This document shows positions 38,070 to 50,249 of a DNA stretch of 64,000 nucleotides, one piece after another. Position 1 is the first letter of the stretch, and every line of letters begins with the position of its first letter. Below the pieces are notes generated by a model that was given only the letters and a program-made list of their open reading frames with translations, ran no database searches and was not told where the DNA came from. The position numbers and the translations under genes were made by a program. Origin of the DNA: Parvularia atlantis (lineage: Eukaryota > Opisthokonta > Rotosphaerida); NCBI GenBank assembly GCA_943704415.1, contig CALSCO010001666.1, positions 1-64,000 of the forward strand, given 5' to 3'.

Positions 38070-39395
38070 ATGATGGCGTCCCTTGAGGCCGAGCTTGACG
38101 CGTTGCAGGTGCGTGACGGATGCGCGTCCGTATCGGGGCCCTCCACAGCGGCGCGTGCAGGCCATCTACGAGGACGAGCTGCGCGTGGGCCGCGGCGCGG
38201 GCGAAGTCACCGAGGTCTCGCTGCCGCTTCGCCCGACCGGCGACAGCGACGAGGCGTGCTACGTCAAGGCGACGCTCTCGGTCTCGATCGGCCCGGTGCG
38301 CTTGAACCGGGCTGCGTGCCTCTCGATCAGGCGTCGTGACGGGGCGGGGCGGGACATCGCAGCGGTACCCAGACGAGCCACCGAGGCTGCGGCTGCACGA
38401 CGTGCGCGGCCTGGACGACGAGCGCACGCGCGCGCTCGAGCAGCGGCTGGACGAGCGCATCGCAGTGCTGCAGGGCGGTGCGGCAGCGGCCGTGTGTGCT
38501 GGGCGCCTGGTGCGGCCCACCGTCGCGGCGTGCGCCCCTTCCCAGCCGGTCATCTTTGACCTAATTGAGACCGTGCGCGACGTGCTGAACGAGAACAACG
38601 TGCCCTCGGGCGACTGCCCCGTGTGCCTGCACCCGTTGCGCAACCGCGCGTACGTGCGCGCGCCGTGCTTCCACGTGTTCCACGCGGCGTGTCTGCGCGG
38701 GGCGCGGGCGTTCCAGGTGCAGCGCTGGCATTGGGCGCATTGTGGCTGACGTAGCGCCGCAGGACGAGGTCGTGCGCGAACACGAGGAGGTGCGGCAGAA
38801 GCTGCGCCGCCGCAAGACCGCCGAGGAGGAGGCAGCCGAGCGGCCGTACTGCCCCGTCTGCCGCACGCCGCTTGACCAGGACACGCTGAGCGCCCTCGAC
38901 GCCGGCGACGCAGACGCGCTCGCCGACGCCGGCAGCGGCGAACAGGACGCGCAGCAGTACGAGCTGCCGCCTGCTGTCCGAGCGGTACAGGTGTGCTTGC
39001 GGCAGGTGCTGCGTGTTTTTGCCGCGCTCAGCACGCCCGCAGGCCCAGATGGCGCAGATGCGCCTGTGGCAGCAGCAGGCCGGCGGGCTGATCGACATTG
39101 AGGAGAATCAGCGGCGACTGTTTGTGAGCGACACGGTCGTTGCGGTCGCGGTGCGCACTTGCGAGTCGCGCCGCCACCCGCACACCGACCACACGGCACG
39201 GCACGGCAGAACCTTACACCCCCACCGACGCCGGCGCAACAGCAGCAGCAGCAGCAGCCGAAGAAGCGGCACGGCGGGCGCACACGCAAGACGCCCGAGC
39301 CGGGGCAAGGGCCGCACGACGTGGACGACGTGGTCGTGGCCGGCCGCAGCAAGCCGCGTCGGTCGGCCGGCGAGGGCCACGGCTCGAACGGGTGA
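38070..39395 (+). CDS. RNF25: RNF25-like RWD-RING E3 ubiquitin ligase
   Basis: RNF25 (AO7) ubiquitinates ribosomal protein and signalling targets; the RWD domain binds partners such as GCN1-type factors or E2s. The protein begins MMASLEAELDALQ and AIYEDELRV, the RWD start, with YPDEPPRLRLHDVRGL as the YPxxxP signature. Then FDLIETVRDVLN leads to the RING: DCPVCLHP, APCFHVFHAACL and, after a Glu/Arg-rich insertion, PYCPVCRTPL. The long insertion before the last Cys pair is also a trait of RNF25. The C-terminus has a Gln run and KKRHGGRTRK, ending at 39395. About six introns. Confidence 0.86.
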
Positions 39396-39445
39396 TCGAG
39401 CGCTGTGATGTAAGTTACTGGTTCGCGAGCACGCTGCATGGGCCG

Positions 39446-41455
39446 TCAGGCGCTGATTGTCTTAAACACGTTGAACCCGGTCGCGGCCGTGCTCACGACC
39501 AGGCCGGGGATCTGCCGGTGCCAGTGCAGCTCCTTGATGTGGCTCTGGCCCTGCACGCCCCGGCCACGTCAGGCGACACCGTCTGCCGCTGCGCGCGATG
39601 GCACGCACCTGGTGCACGAACAGCAGCTGCGGCGGCACGTCCGGCTCACCCGGCGCCGCAGCACCCTCAGCCTCGGCGTCTTTCTCGAGCGACAGGTCCC
39701 ACAGCGTGATCTGGTCGTCCGCGCCCGACACGGCTAGCACAGACTCGTCGGTCGGGTGCCACTCGACCGCGGTGATGGCGTCCGAGTGCCACTTGAACTT
39801 GGCCGCGGGCGTGTCGCTGCGGGCGGGACGTGAGCCGCCAGGCTGAATGCGCACGCGCACGCACGGCTGGAAGTTGCGCAGGTCCCACACCGCAAACGAG
39901 CCGTCGTCCGCGCCCGAGACCATCAGGTGCGTGGTCTTGTGGTTCCACGAGATTACGTTGACGTCGCTCGCGTGCGCGTGCACCGTCATCGCCGGGCCGG
40001 TCTTCATGCGCACGTCCCATACGCGGATGGTCTGGTCGGCCGAGCACGACGCAAACACGTCCTTCTCGACCGGGCTGCGGCGCGACGCCTCAGCGCACAA
40101 GACGCATGTGCGCAGAGTAGACGCCCAGCACACCTCCACTGCAGATCCTCCACCGACGCCGTGTGGCCCTTGTACACGCGCTTGTTGATCGTCCACGCGC
40201 CTGCCTTCTCGCTGTTCCAGACGCGGATATTGCCGTCGCAGTCGCCCGTGACAAGTCTAAAGCGCAGAGCACGTTGAGCCCGCAGCTGAGCGAGCCATGT
40301 GCGCGCGCACCGCCCGGCCATCGTTGGCGACCAGTCGAGCGCGTAGCCCTCGCTCGTGTGGCCCTCGAACGTGTGGATCGGTTTCGTGGCGGCGATCGAG
40401 GCCTGCGTGACTGCGCGCGCCCACGTCAAGGGCTGACGCGACGGTTGAGCGCGCGCGCCGCACCGCCGGGCACTGGCCCGTCGAGGCTCTGCACGGCCGT
40501 CGTGACATCCCACAGGTGCACCTTGCCCGTCTCGGACCAGGTCGCGACAATGTGGTCGGGCCCCTGCGGCATCGCCTGCGCGCGGCAAGCGGACCGGTTC
40601 GGGCAACGCTGGCGCGAGACGGCACGGGCCACGCACGCGCACGCGGTTGACCGTGCCCTCGTGCTTGATCGCGCGGTGCTCGAGCAGCGGGTCGTCCTGC
40701 GTGTCGTCGTCGTCGTTGTCGTCGCCCTCGTCGTCGTCGTCGTCCGAGTCTAAGTCGCGCCCCCGGCGTGTCAGGGCCACGCAGCCACACGCCGCGGGCG
40801 CGTCGGCGCACCATCGTCGTGCCGCGTGCGCGGCAGCTGCGACATCTTCATGACAAGCAGCTTGTTGTTGTGCGCGCGGTCGGCCTGCGTGCCTGTTACG
40901 ACGTAGACCGTCATTGGGTACTGCGCGATCGCGGGCGTGAGCAGGCGACGGCGCCGCAGCACGTGCGCGCACCGTGATGCGCTGCTGCCCGAGGCCGTCG
41001 CGCAGGGTGTCGAAGCTGAGGCAGGGCCACTCGACCTCGAGGTTGTGCAGCAGCTCGTAGGCCGAATTGTCATTGACCAGCTCCTCGTCCTCGCCCAGCG
41101 TGTCGCGCCCGGGGATGAACGCCTTCACGGCCTGCACGCGGTCCTCGAGGTCCATTGCGCCCATCCCTGCGCCGCACCGTCAGCGCTACGCCGCGCGCCC
41201 CTCCTCGCTGCGCGCACCGGCCGCCGTCTCCTCGTCGTCCTCGTCGTCGTCCTGCGCCACCACGACCTCGCCCTCGCTGTCGTACTCGTCCTCGAACGGG
41301 TCCTCAAAGTCGCCCATCGGCACGCCGTCCGCGTCGTCCTCCGCCATCCCGCCGCCGTCACCGCCGCCGCCGCCGCCCCGCGCCTCGCCGCGGCCACCGC
41401 GCGTGCGCCGTGCGTCGTCGTCGTCGTCGTCGTCGTCGCCACGTGGCCTGGACAT
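39446..41455 (-). CDS. GRWD1: GRWD1/Rrb1, ribosome-assembly WD40 chaperone
   Basis: Chaperones ribosomal protein uL3 in the nucleolus. The first exon (start 41455) is acidic, with [15 protein letters not shown] as in yeast Rrb1, and joins in frame to [25 protein letters not shown] and the N-terminal motif WPCLSFD. An Asp run lies near 40700-40750. WD repeats follow: [18 protein letters not shown]-like, [39 protein letters not shown] and the block [20 protein letters not shown]. It ends [17 protein letters not shown], the family C-terminus. About eight introns. It is divergent from FIP1. Confidence 0.94.
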
Positions 41456-41492
41456 GCGCGCGGTAGGCCCTCACGCTGCGGCAATTGCACGC
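41456..41492. promoter_or_regulatory. 37-base divergent spacer, GRWD1 / FIP1
   Basis: Thirty-seven bases separate the start codons of a ribosome-assembly factor and a polyadenylation factor, both housekeeping RNA genes. No motif is certain. Confidence 0.5.
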
Positions 41493-41530
41493 ATGGAAGA
41501 CGACAGCGTCGACGCGTTCCTCTACGGCCA

Positions 41531-41608
<78 letters not shown>

Positions 41609-43556
41609 CGACGGACAGCAGCAGCCAGCCAACGCACAGCAGCAGCAGCAAGAGAGCAACGGGCACGTCGGCGATGAGCGGCAGCACGACGGTGACAGCG
41701 ACGTAGACGAGCAGCAGCAGCAGGACGGCGACGGCGACGGCGAAGACGAGGAGGACGAGGACAGCGACGACGTGCGTGCCGGCGCCGCGTGAACACGCGC
41801 GCACGGCGGGCTCAGCAGCTGCGCCGTCGCCAGGACGTCGAGATCATCATCAGCCAGACCTCGTCCGGTCTCGGCGGGTGCGTGCTCTTTCGCTGTGCCG
41901 CGTCGGCCGCTGACGCCCAACGCAGGACGCCCAAGCGCGCGTCCAACGCCATCAACTTCTCCTTCCCAAACAAGTACGTCAAGCCCGGCCTGCCCGCCTC
42001 GCCCGCCACGGCCACGCGCTCGGGTGCGCCCGCCGTCGCGCACCGTTTCGCCGCTGAACCGGTCGCGCTTGTGCCACAGCCGCCGACTCGCTCGTCGCGT
42101 TCGAGACCGTGCCCAAGCTGGGCGACCGCGACCTGTACGAGGTCGACGTCGAAGGCTTCGAAGAGAAGCCGTGGCGGAGACCGGGTGCGGGGGCAGTCTG
42201 CGTGCGACCTGCCGCCGCAGCCGCAGCACGCTCATCGCGCGTCCGCAGGCTCCGACATCACCGACTACTTCAACTACGGCTTTACCGAGGCCACCTGGCG
42301 CGCCTACTGCCAGCGCCAGCTGCAGCTGCGGGGCGAAGCGGGCGGCGCGGCAGGCGCGACAGGCACGCGCTCGATCAGCGTACGCGCTTGCTGTGCGCTG
42401 CGCCTGGCCGCCTCTCACCGCGTGCGCAGATCTTCTCGAGCGACGGCCAGGCCAAGGGCGGTTCGACAGACGCGCACCCGGCCGGGTCAATGTCAGCCAT
42501 CACCGTCGGCGGCGTGGCAGCCGCGCCGGTCTCGGTCACCGGGGCCGTCGGCGGCGTTGCGGCGGTCAGCGCAGCAGCCGTGCCGATCCGCAGCGCGTAC
42601 GCCGCGCCACCACGCCCGCTCGCATCCACCACGGGCGTGACGAGCCAGCCGGGCAAGTCGGCGATCACCGGTGCGTGTGGCAAGCGCTTGTTTGTCGCTT
42701 TGCATGGACCAAGACGGCGCACAGTCGGCGGTGCGCCCGTGACGGGGCCCATTACGATGGGCCCAAGGCCACCGGGCATGGCCGGGGGTGCAATCATGCC
42801 AGGGGCAGCGCGGCCGTCGGCGATCCGGCAGGGCGAGCCGCCGGCCGGCCAGCCCGCGGCGCCCGCTAGCATGCTCGGGCCGCAGCCGGGCCAGGGCATG
42901 CCGCGGCCGGGACCAGGCATGCCGGGCCTGCTGCCGCAGGGCATGATGCAGCAGCCGGTGCGCATGGGCCAGTACGGCCTGCCGGCCAACGCCTACGGCC
43001 AGCCGCTCAACATGGTGCGGGTGCACAGGCGCGTCATGCGCCTTGCTTACTGGGCCCGCGCGCAGCAGATGTATCCGCCCGCGATGCAGCAGCAGATGCA
43101 ACGGCCCCTGTTGGCCACGCCACGCCCCGGCGGGCCTGTGCCGCCGCTGCTGCAGGCACAGCAGACGCCGCCGCCGATGCTGCCGATGCCGATGCCGATG
43201 GAGCCCGCACCCGGCGCCTCGCCATCGGACGACGGCCGGCGCGAGCGCGACCGTGACCGTGACCGTGACCGTGACCGTGACCGCGACCGCGACCGCGACC
43301 GCGACCGCGACCGAGATCGCGACCACCGCGACAAAGACCGCGACAAAGACCGCGACCGCGACCGCGACAGAGGCAAGGACCGCGACAAAGACCGCGACCG
43401 CGGCCGTGATCGCGAGCGGAAGGAGCGCCGTCGCAGCCGCTCGCCCACGTCGGTGCGCGCCGATGGAGTGCGCTCGCACTTGCCGCTGACACGGCTGGTC
43501 GCCAGGACCGCAAGAAGCGCACGGACGGAGCCGACGCGGCAGAAACGTCCTCATAG
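41493..43556 (+). CDS. FIP1L1: FIP1, pre-mRNA polyadenylation factor
   Basis: A CPSF subunit that binds poly(A) polymerase and U-rich RNA. The defining Fip1 motif, DITDYFNYGFTEATWRAYC, is intact near 42258-42315. Before it are MEDDSVDAFLYGQ, an Ala run, an acidic Gln/Asp/Glu region, and DVEIIISQTSSGLGG and LYEVDVEGFEEKPWR blocks as in animal FIP1L1. After it come Pro/Gly/Met-rich sequence and a long Arg-Asp alternating region (43240-43430), the RD repeats of metazoan FIP1L1 that yeast Fip1 lacks. It ends DAAETSS at 43556. About eight introns. Confidence 0.92.
41532..41607 (+). repeat. (GCG)n polyalanine tract in FIP1
   Basis: About 25 nearly pure GCG codons immediately after the start region of FIP1, coding polyalanine. 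In the antisense direction and the other frames it reads polyarginine or polyproline-like shadows. It is a candidate slippage site. Confidence 0.92.
43245..43430 (+). repeat. Arg-Asp (RD) repeat coding region in FIP1
   Basis: Alternating CG(C/T)GAC units code a long Arg-Asp repeat with Lys-Asp variants. Such mixed-charge stretches bind RNA and CPSF partners in animal FIP1L1. Confidence 0.9.
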
Positions 43557-43619
43557 ATGCCTATGCTGCTTAAGAAGCGCGAGCACGGCAAAGAAACATG
43601 TACAACCGACCTCACGCCC

Positions 43620-46600
43620 TCACCGCTTCTGCCCGAGCTGGGCGATCATGGTGTCGATCGCGGCCGCCAGCTTCGGGTTATTGCTCTTGGCCTTGATCTC
43701 CCCGAGCGCGTTGAGGTCCTTGACGGCAAACGCGGCGTCCGCGGCCTCCTGCCACGCGCTGCGCCCCCCACACACACGTGAGCACGCACGCACACGCAGT
43801 GACACGCGCATGCACCTGATGCGCATGAACAGCGCTGCGCGCTTGTCTGGCTCGCACTTTGGAATGTACTTGGCCGCCTCGCGTGGCGCCTGCGCGGCGA
43901 GGCACTCAAACACGAACGGCTGCGCGGCACACGTGTGCATGTGAGCGTTTGCGGGTGGACGTTGACGGGGCCGTGCGCACCTCGTAGCCGATGGGCGACT
44001 TCTTGACCTTGGAGAACCGGTCGAGCTCGGCCCAGTCGCGCAGCTCGGCCGCGGCCTTGACCTTGAGCCACCAGAAGCTGTCGGAGCATGCGTTGGCCGC
44101 CTGAGCCAGGCCGCGCGCGCAGCACGCCACGCACGCTTTATCGCCCATGTGAAAGTCGTTCTTGAGCTTCTGCGCCTGCGTGCCGAGGTTCTGCGCGTCG
44201 CGGTGCCACGGCGTCACGGCACCAGATCGCGGCAAGCACGCAGCGCGCGCGGCACCTTCTGCAGGCACTTATAGATGGTCTGCGTGAGCGACAGGTCCAC
44301 GAACGGCTCCTTGGTCTCCTTCTGCAGGCCGATTTGCGCCTCGAGCAGCTTGAGTTGCTCCTCCGTTTGCTGCAAGCCAAGCGCCGAGATGAGCCCGGCA
44401 TCCGCGCCAAAGCGCACTGGGGGTGCGCGCACCTTGGCCGCAAACGCCTGGTTGGGGTCGTCCTTGAGCATGCCGTTCGCCACCTTGAGGTTTGTGAGCC
44501 GCTTGGCCAGGTCGCGGCTGTCGTAGCTGCTCGCGCGCGCCCAGCATCAGCGGCCCGGTGTGCACGCACGGCCGCAGCGGCTGCGGCGCACCCCTCGCGG
44601 ATCGTGATGAAAGCCGATTCGTGCCGCCGGTCGTCGTGATAGTAAAAGTCCTTGAGCAGGTCCAGGTCCTGCTGCTTGCAGTACACCTCGAGCAGGCTCG
44701 TCGCCAGCGGCTTGTTGTCGATCAGGCGGAAAAAGTCACCCGGACTGAGCTTGCGCCGGAGCTGCAGCAGGACGTAGTAGACTGCGCGACGCGGTTGGGA
44801 AGGCCGCCGGTGCACGCTCGACCGTGTGCGCGCGCACCGAGCTCCGTGTCGCCGCTGTCGATCGCCTTCACCAGCGCCAGCTCGTCCTCCTGCATGTCCA
44901 TGAGCAGCGGCACCTGCTGTGCCGCGCGCGGCTCGTAGTCGAGCAGCTGGCCGCATTCGCACCGCACTCAGCGGCACGCACGGTCGCACGCAGGCGCACG
45001 CACCTTTGTGGCCAGCGCCGGTCGCCCGACCTTGTACGCGGTCTGCGCAATCTCCGCGTACGAGATGCCCTTGCTCTCGCCCAGCTTCTCCACGATCGTG
45101 CGGCAGACCACGTCATCGTCCGCCTCGGCCTTCTTCACCTGGAGCCGCGGCCGTCAGCGCACGACACGGCCCATTGCCCTCGCCGCACCTTCTCGCACGC
45201 CCAGTGCACGAGGATGCGATCGGTCTTCATGCTGAGGTACTCGGCCACGCGCAGCGCCAGCAGGTGGTGGTGCCGCGAGATCAGGCGGTTGACGAGGACC
45301 TCGGGCGTGAGGCGCCGGTACCTGGCAGAGAGCGCGTGAGCACTTGCAGGTGCGCCCACGTGAGCGGCTCGTTCACGCACTCAGCCTCGGTCAGCGGGAT
45401 GCCGATCTCGTAATGCCGCACCGCGTTGAGCACGCGCAGCGTCTGGCACATCTCTACAAACTTGTCCGAGGCGTACGCGTCGAGGAAGCACTTGCCGAAC
45501 GACGCAGCCTTGGCGGCACGCGCCCGTGAGCACTCGCGCGCCGCGCCGCGCCTCCATCTCTGCGTACCTTGAGCAACATGCGCTGGTAGTACGGCGCGAT
45601 TTCGTGGCCGGCGGCCTCGATGCACGCGTCCACGGCGGCCGGCAGCTCGCCCTTGATCGAGCGAATGTTCTCGTCGGCCTTGGGCGACTTGCGCTGCACG
45701 GGTGGCCGCCCCCCCCCCCCCCCCCGTGAGCCGTGCTGAGCGCGCACCGCGGCACCGCCGCACCTCAAAGTGCTCCAGCGCGTCGTACAGCATCGCCGCC
45801 GAGTCGGTGGACCCGATCGTGAAGATCTTCTCGGTCACGTCTGAAAGAGCATGTCAGCACGGCAATGCGAGGTGCGCGGTGCACAAGACGCACCCGGCAC
45901 GCGCTGCAAAAACTCGCTGCGCTCGTTCGTCACGATGCGCACGCCGTCCACCTCCGGGATGAGCACGAGCGGCTCGTCGTACGTGTACTTGATGTAGTCG
46001 CGGTACGGGCCGACCATAAGCAGCATCTTGTCCCAGTACAGCACGACCGAGTCGTTGGCACACCTGCCGCGCAATGTCAGCGCGCGTACGCACGTCGCAC
46101 GCCGGGGCCGCGGCGCACCAAATGAGCTGGTTGGGCGGGATCGTCGACTTGGTCTGGAAGCTCGAGATCGAGCGCTGGAAGTCCATCGGTACGACCTGGA
46201 CGCCCGGCGCGCGTGAGCCGCGTGATCGTGCGCGGACGTTTGCGTGCGTCGCGACCTCGAGGCTGCCGTCCGTCGTGAAAAGCGCGAGGAATTTGCCGTT
46301 GGGCGACACGGCCATCTTCTTCACCGGCCCGTTCGGGTACAGCTGCGCGGGCGCGCGTCAGCCGTTGGCGTGAGATAGGCCGCCCGCGCCGCGCGCCATG
46401 TCTTGCGACTCGTTGGCGTCGACTGCGAGGATGGTCTCGCGCGTGGCGACGAGCACCTCGACGTTGCGCGAGAGCGTGTACTGCGGATCAATGACGACCC
46501 AGCTGTGCGGCGGCTCGTTGAGGCCTGCGGCACACGCGCGTGCGCGTCAGCAACAGGAAAAGCAGGTGTCTGCCGTGCGCGCACCCATGTTGGCGAGCGC

Positions 46601-47325
46601 GCGCGGCCGCGGCTCGTCGATGTTGGTGACGGTGATCAGCACAAAGTTGCCCGTGAGCGCGACCAGCCCGCTGCCCCAGATGCGGCAGTCCTCGACGCCG
46701 TGGTCCTGGCGCACACCGTCAGTAGCCGCCGTCGCTACCTGCAGCCGTGTACCTTGGCCTCCTTGCCGAGCGAGAACTGCGTGCTGTCGCCGTGGATCGA
46801 GTAGACCCGCACCGAGCCGTCGTCGAGCACGCACACGAGCTGCTCCGTGTCGAGCCAGCCCATGCCGACGATGCGGCCCTTGTCCCACTGCGGGCGGGCG
46901 CGGCGTGAGACCGGCCGGCGCGGTGGCAGCCGGCGGGCGGCGGCGCACGGCCAGCTGCGAGAGCTGCTTGCCCGCGGCGGTGTAGAACGAGATGTTCTGC
47001 CGCGCCGTCTGCTTCTGCGCGGCGAGGATCTTGCTGTCGTCGCGCGTGATGGCTGCGTGCGGGCCCGCGCCGGCTCAGCACCGTCCAGCTCCGCCCCGCC
47101 GCGGGCGCACCGATCGGCCCGCCGAAGGACGCCCCCGCGACGCGGAACTTGGTCAGGTCCATGCCGCGCCAGAGCATCGTGTACAGCTCCTGCTTCCTGC
47201 GCAAATGCCGCACGCGGAGTCAGCGGGCACGTCGGTGCGCTCACGGCGACGTGCCGGTAGAAGCGCTTGTTGAGCTCGCTCCACTCGGCCGTCGGGTGCA
47301 CGACCGGGACGGACGGGCCGACCAT
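43620..47325 (-). CDS. VPS16: VPS16, core subunit of HOPS/CORVET
   Basis: A shared core subunit of the HOPS and CORVET tethers that drive endosome and vacuole fusion; it holds VPS33. The N-terminal propeller begins at 47325 with [13 protein letters not shown]; blocks include [28 protein letters not shown] and LVPELDGVRI-like [19 protein letters not shown]. The solenoid carries [60 protein letters not shown] and the hallmark [15 protein letters not shown], followed by [17 protein letters not shown]. All line up with human VPS16. About 15 introns; one near 45760-45705 holds a run of 17 G on the coding strand. Confidence 0.95.
45709..45725 (+). repeat. C17/G17 homopolymer in a VPS16 intron
   Basis: Seventeen consecutive C on the + strand, hence G17 in the sense direction, between the branch-like sequence and the acceptor of one VPS16 intron. 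G-runs this long can form quadruplexes and are prone to sequencing error. Confidence 0.85.
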
Positions 47326-47558
47326 CTCTACACGACGCGGGGACTACTCGATTGTGCTTCCATCTCTTTTGTTGCCGATACGCACAGGTGCGTTCCCCCT
47401 CGCCGCTGCCGCGCGCCCCGCCTCCCCTGCGCGCGTGGCTCTCCGCTCGACTTCCGCAAACGGGGATGGACGGATGGACGGATGGTCGCGCGGATGGATG
47501 GATGGCGCACCAGCGGAGAAGGGCTCACGCGATCCCGTGCGCGCGCGGTCGCAGCAGA
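47326..47558. promoter_or_regulatory. Divergent spacer, VPS16 / eL28, with GGAT repeats
   Basis: A 233-base spacer with a TCTTTTGTTG stretch, a pyrimidine-rich segment, and degenerate GGATGGAC/GGATGGAT units at about 47464-47510. A GTCGCAGCAG sequence stands just before the eL28 ATG, so an intron in the 5' leader of eL28 is possible. Confidence 0.45.
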
Positions 47559-48047
47559 ATGACGAACCCGTCGGCCGATCTCACGTGGCTGCTCGTGCGC
47601 GACTCGTCGTCGTTCCTGCTCAAGAAGCGCACCCAGGACGGCACCGTGTTCACGCGCGAGCCGTACAACCTGCGCAACGTCAACTCGTACAAGAACAGCG
47701 GCCTGGCCAACCCTAAGGCGATCGGCATCACCAAGGCCGACCGTGGTGTCGACGTGACGCTGCGCGCGGCGGGGAAGCTCAACAAGCCCGGCCAGCAGAA
47801 GCGCGTGCTCAAGTTCCAGGGCCCCACGCGCCACGCTAGCACCGCGCTCGCCGCGGCGCTCACCAAGGGCGGCTACCGCGCCGACCTGACCAAGGTGCGC
47901 TCGCATCCGCGCGGTGCTGCTGCAGCGGCGCGGCCGTCGTGCTGAAAATGCGCGCACCAGGACGCGCTCGCCCGCCTCAGCGCGCTCAAGCGCAAGCCGA
48001 CGCGCAAGCCCGCGCAGAAGCGCTCGCGCCACGGCAACAAGAAGTGA
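47559..48047 (+). CDS. RPL28: 60S ribosomal protein eL28
   Basis: A cytosolic large-subunit protein. The first exon codes DLTWLLVRDSSSFLLKK, REPYNLRNVNSYKNSGLANP and KAIGI, the typical eL28 N-terminal half. It continues to RADLTK, where a 67-base intron (47893-47961) leads to a basic C-terminus, LARLSALKRKPTRKPAQKRS, ending HGNKK. The spliced length is about 140 residues, as in the family. eL28 is missing from Saccharomyces but present in most eukaryotes. Confidence 0.95.
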
Positions 48048-48154
48048 GCGGTCGCTCGTGCCTGTTTGGGGGGCAGGGCTCGCACAGATGCGCACTTTCG
48101 GGGGCAGGGCTCGCACAGACACGACACATCGCATACAAGAGGCACGCGGCGCCC

Positions 48155-50164
48155 TCACGCGCTGTGCGGCTCGGCTGCGACGTTCTGGACGTCGCCGGGC
48201 GGACGGTGTCAGCCACACGCGACGACGTGCTCGGGCGCACGCACCTTGATGTGCGTGATCCATTCGTGCCGCAGCTTGGCCGACGGCGCCGCGACAACAA
48301 AGCTGCCGTCCTTGCCGCCGATGCGCATGGCGTACTTGAGATCTGCGCAACGACCGCGTTGGACGAGCAGCGCGAGAGCACTCCGAACACCGCACCCGCG
48401 TAGACCGTCTCGACCTGCATCTCGGCCATGTCGACCACGTGCAGCTCGCTGGCCGGAATCGGGTCCTTGACGCTGCGGTAAGCCACGGCGTTGTTCTTGT
48501 CCTTCTCGCGCACAAGCAGGAACACGTTGTCGAGCAGGATGCCGATGACGTGCGTCGCCGGCGTCGCCAGGTGCAGCGGCCCCTCAAACACGACCGTCTG
48601 CGCCGCCTCGAGCCGCTCGCGGTCCTACGCGCAACGGTGTTGATGCGCGTCGTGACAGCACCGGGTCGTCGCACCTTGGTCGCGAGCTTCTTTGTGCTGC
48701 ACATTGCCTCGACGATCTCCAACAGCCGGTGCTGGCTCTCGATCCGCCCGGCCTCGGCGTCGATGGCGTGCGTAACCTCGGTGAAGCGGGCGAGGGCGAC
48801 CGCGATCTCGGCGCTTTGCGCGTGCGGCCAGTGTCAGCGCCACTCGACCCTCAGGTGCACGCACCTGTCGACGTGGTCGGCCGGCGTGTTGCCCGCAATG
48901 TCTTTGATAAGCATCGCGTACTTGAGCAGGCGCCGGCGCGGCATGTCGAGAAAGTCGGCCAGGCCGAGGCGGCGGCACTCGGGCGTGTACGAGCACTCCT
49001 GCGGACGCGCGTAGTGAGCGGAGAGGGGCGTGGGCGCGGCGGGCCGCGCGTACCTGCAGGAACGCGTTGACGTCGTCATTTTGCATGAGCATTCGCAGCC
49101 GCGAGCTCGCGCGGCGCATGTTGCCGCAGTACTCGGTGTACTCGCCCAGGACCGGGATCTGCACGCGAGACGTGCAGGCATCAGCGTCAGGCGACAAAGT
49201 GAGACGCGCACTGGCGCGCACGTTGCTCGAGAGCACATCACCGATGGCGTGTACCTGCTCGCTCTGCGTCTGACGCTCGTGCAGCGCCGCGAGCAGCGTC
49301 CCGTTGGCCTGGATGATCTGATCGAGCGCGCCAAAGATCACGTCGATGTCATCCTGCTGGACGGACGAGATTGCGCGCATGCCCGCCTCAAACACCTGCA
49401 CCGCCATTCACACACGCGTCAGCACCCATGTGCGGTTGGTAAGCGGAGCGCGCCCACCTCGGCCACCATCGTCAGGTCAGCCACGTACTCCTCCTCGGTG
49501 CTGATGAGCTCGAAGATGAGCTCTTGGCGCTTGAGCTCCTGCTTGCTCAGCGTGGCCACGAGCGCCGGGTCGGCCTGCGAGCGCCACAGCCGCGTGGTGC
49601 TCTGCGCGTCGTCGGCCGGTGGGTGAGCCGCATACGTGGTGCCGGTGCAGGGGGCGGGCGCACTTCCATCGTGCTGCGCTTGCTCGGCGTGCGCGACAGC
49701 TTGGAGGGCGTGTGCGCCGAGGGCAGGGCGCGCGTGCGCTTGCTGCCGCTAGCGCTGAGGGCCACGGGCGAGAACATGACGAGCGAGACGGCACGGCGCA
49801 GGGGCGTGAGCGCGCGTTCGCTCATGGTCCGGACCTTGGGTGAAGCGCGCATGTGCTGCAGCAGCGCTGAGCCCAGGCCGCCCGTGCGGCGCGCCGAGGC
49901 CGAGGCCGACGCGGGCGGCGCCGGCGTGCTCGGCGTGGCCGTGACCGACTTCTTGCCCGCGGCGGGGCTGCTCGCGCGGCTGGGCGAGAGCGGCGAGCGC
50001 GTCGCGGCGGCGGCGATGCGTGGCGACTGGCGCCGGCCGCCGGGCGAGAGCGCCTTGCCGATGCGCCGTGCCAGCATCTCCTCCTCCTCGCTCGCGTTCT
50101 CGTCCTGCAGGCGCGCGGGCGAGCCGCCCACCGGGGGCGTCGGGGGCGCGGGCGACGTCTCCAT
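48155..50164 (-). CDS. Rho guanine-nucleotide exchange factor (DH-PH)
   Basis: Activates Rho-family GTPases. A 170-residue Ser/Pro-rich N-terminal region (start 50164, METSPAPPTPPVGG) with several TP/SP sites precedes the DH domain: ELISTEEEYVADLTMVAEV (CR1), FGALDQIIQANGTLL, CRRLGLADFLDMPRRRLLKY (CR3-like, with the family's Pro-x-R-L pattern) and RLLEIVEAM. The PH domain follows, with THVIGILLDNVFLLVREKDK, SFVVAAPSAKLRHEWITHIK and a short C-terminal exon ending NVAAEPHSA. About six introns. It is divergent from a RhoGAP gene with 85 bases between start codons. Confidence 0.9.
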
Positions 50165-50249
50165 GGTGCACGTCGCTGTTTGTAAACGGTGCGCCGCGCG
50201 GTTCCAGTCGGGCCCGGGTTCAAAAAAATATTCGTAACGGTCAACGACG
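50165..50249. promoter_or_regulatory. 85-base divergent spacer, RhoGEF / RhoGAP
   Basis: The spacer between an activator and an inactivator of Rho GTPases. It is relatively AT-rich near the RhoGAP side (a run of seven A followed by TATTCG), the only TATA-like stretch near these starts. Shared regulation is inference. Confidence 0.45.

Noticed and set aside
41186-41455. Separate small acidic protein
   Set aside because: It joins in frame, through a short intron, to the GRWD1 body, and its [10 protein letters not shown] block is the known N-terminus of Rrb1/GRWD1.
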